NCBI RefSeq assembly: GCF_001457435.1
Contig: NZ_LN881716.1
Span: 248,001-312,000 of the forward strand
Direction of reading: 5' to 3'
Source of the DNA: Actinobaculum massiliense
Lineage (GTDB): Bacteria > Actinomycetota > Actinomycetes > Actinomycetales > Actinomycetaceae
DNA: 64,000 nt
In this document: in pieces, positions 63,973 through 64,000 of the stretch
How the letters are laid out: each line of letters starts with the position of its first letter
How positions within the stretch are numbered: position 1 is the first letter of the stretch
Position numbers and translations under genes: made by a program
Notes under the pieces: model-generated
What the model was told of the DNA's origin: nothing
Databases searched by the model: none
What the model saw: only the letters and a program-made list of their open reading frames with translations

Positions 63973-64000
63973 ATGCAGTGTTTCATGCAGTCGCCCGCCG
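63973..64000 (+). CDS. Start of an unidentified gene (cut by window end)
   Basis: ATG at 63973 with GGAGAG eight bases upstream; nine codons (MQCFMQSPA) before the window ends. An A/T-rich stretch (TATATTGAATG) about 40 bases upstream may be its promoter. Too short to identify. Confidence 0.45.

Overview
The window is a stretch of chromosome from a high-GC actinobacterium. Gene order is the classic actinobacterial housekeeping order: tsf-rpsB, xerC-dprA-comM-yraN, DUF2469-rnhB-lepB-rplS-trmD-rimM-KH-rpsP, ffh, ftsY-smc, folC, ileS, valS, clpX-clpP2-clpP1-tig. Several traits point to the Actinomycetaceae (Trueperella/Arcanobacterium/Actinomyces-like), though I cannot fix the genus: Ala/Glu-rich tails on core proteins, GTG starts, a zinc-less L32, a type-2 IleRS under a translational T-box, and a large secreted phosphoesterase with FG-GAP-like repeats.

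Layout. 1-11.9 kb: translation, recombination and secretion genes, almost all on the minus strand, with many 1-8 nt overlaps that imply operons. 12-19.2 kb: KH protein and rpsP, a divergent CDF metal exporter, the SRP pair ffh/ftsY, a lipid/diacylglycerol kinase and a membrane-anchored unknown. 19.2-24.7 kb: smc and folC. 24.8-32.1 kb: ileS with its T-box leader, proC, valS. 32.3-34.7 kb: a DUF222/HNH protein with a consensus promoter. 34.9-40.8 kb: three tandem paralogous acyl-CoA synthetases; the first and third share a palindromic operator. 40.8-44 kb: chorismate mutase, clpX, clpP2, clpP1. 44.4-49 kb: a 1554-residue secreted tandem phosphoesterase/LamG/repeat protein. 49.4-54 kb: trigger factor, a GNAT, a DUF2975/Xre pair with a leaderless-type promoter, and a zinc alcohol dehydrogenase. 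54.3-62.7 kb: an accessory zone with tRNA-Pro and tRNA-Gly, a small Xre-like gene, decayed fragments (including VapC-like pieces), an unrecognised 177-residue protein, and two TetR-controlled YhgE/Pip-type membrane protein modules. 62.8 kb to the end: rpmF, a YigZ/IMPACT gene and the start of another gene.

The most consequential observation is technical. The 3' end of ffh is interrupted by two head-to-head Tn5 mosaic ends (Nextera adapter), giving a false stop; the real Ffh C-terminus is visible just beyond. The most interesting biological observations are a TrmD-GNAT fusion, the shared operator in the acyl-CoA synthetase cluster, short degenerate tandem repeats that begin at the stop codons of at least seven unrelated genes, and the decaying accessory island beside the tRNA genes. 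No CRISPR array, rRNA, complete insertion sequence or prophage was seen.
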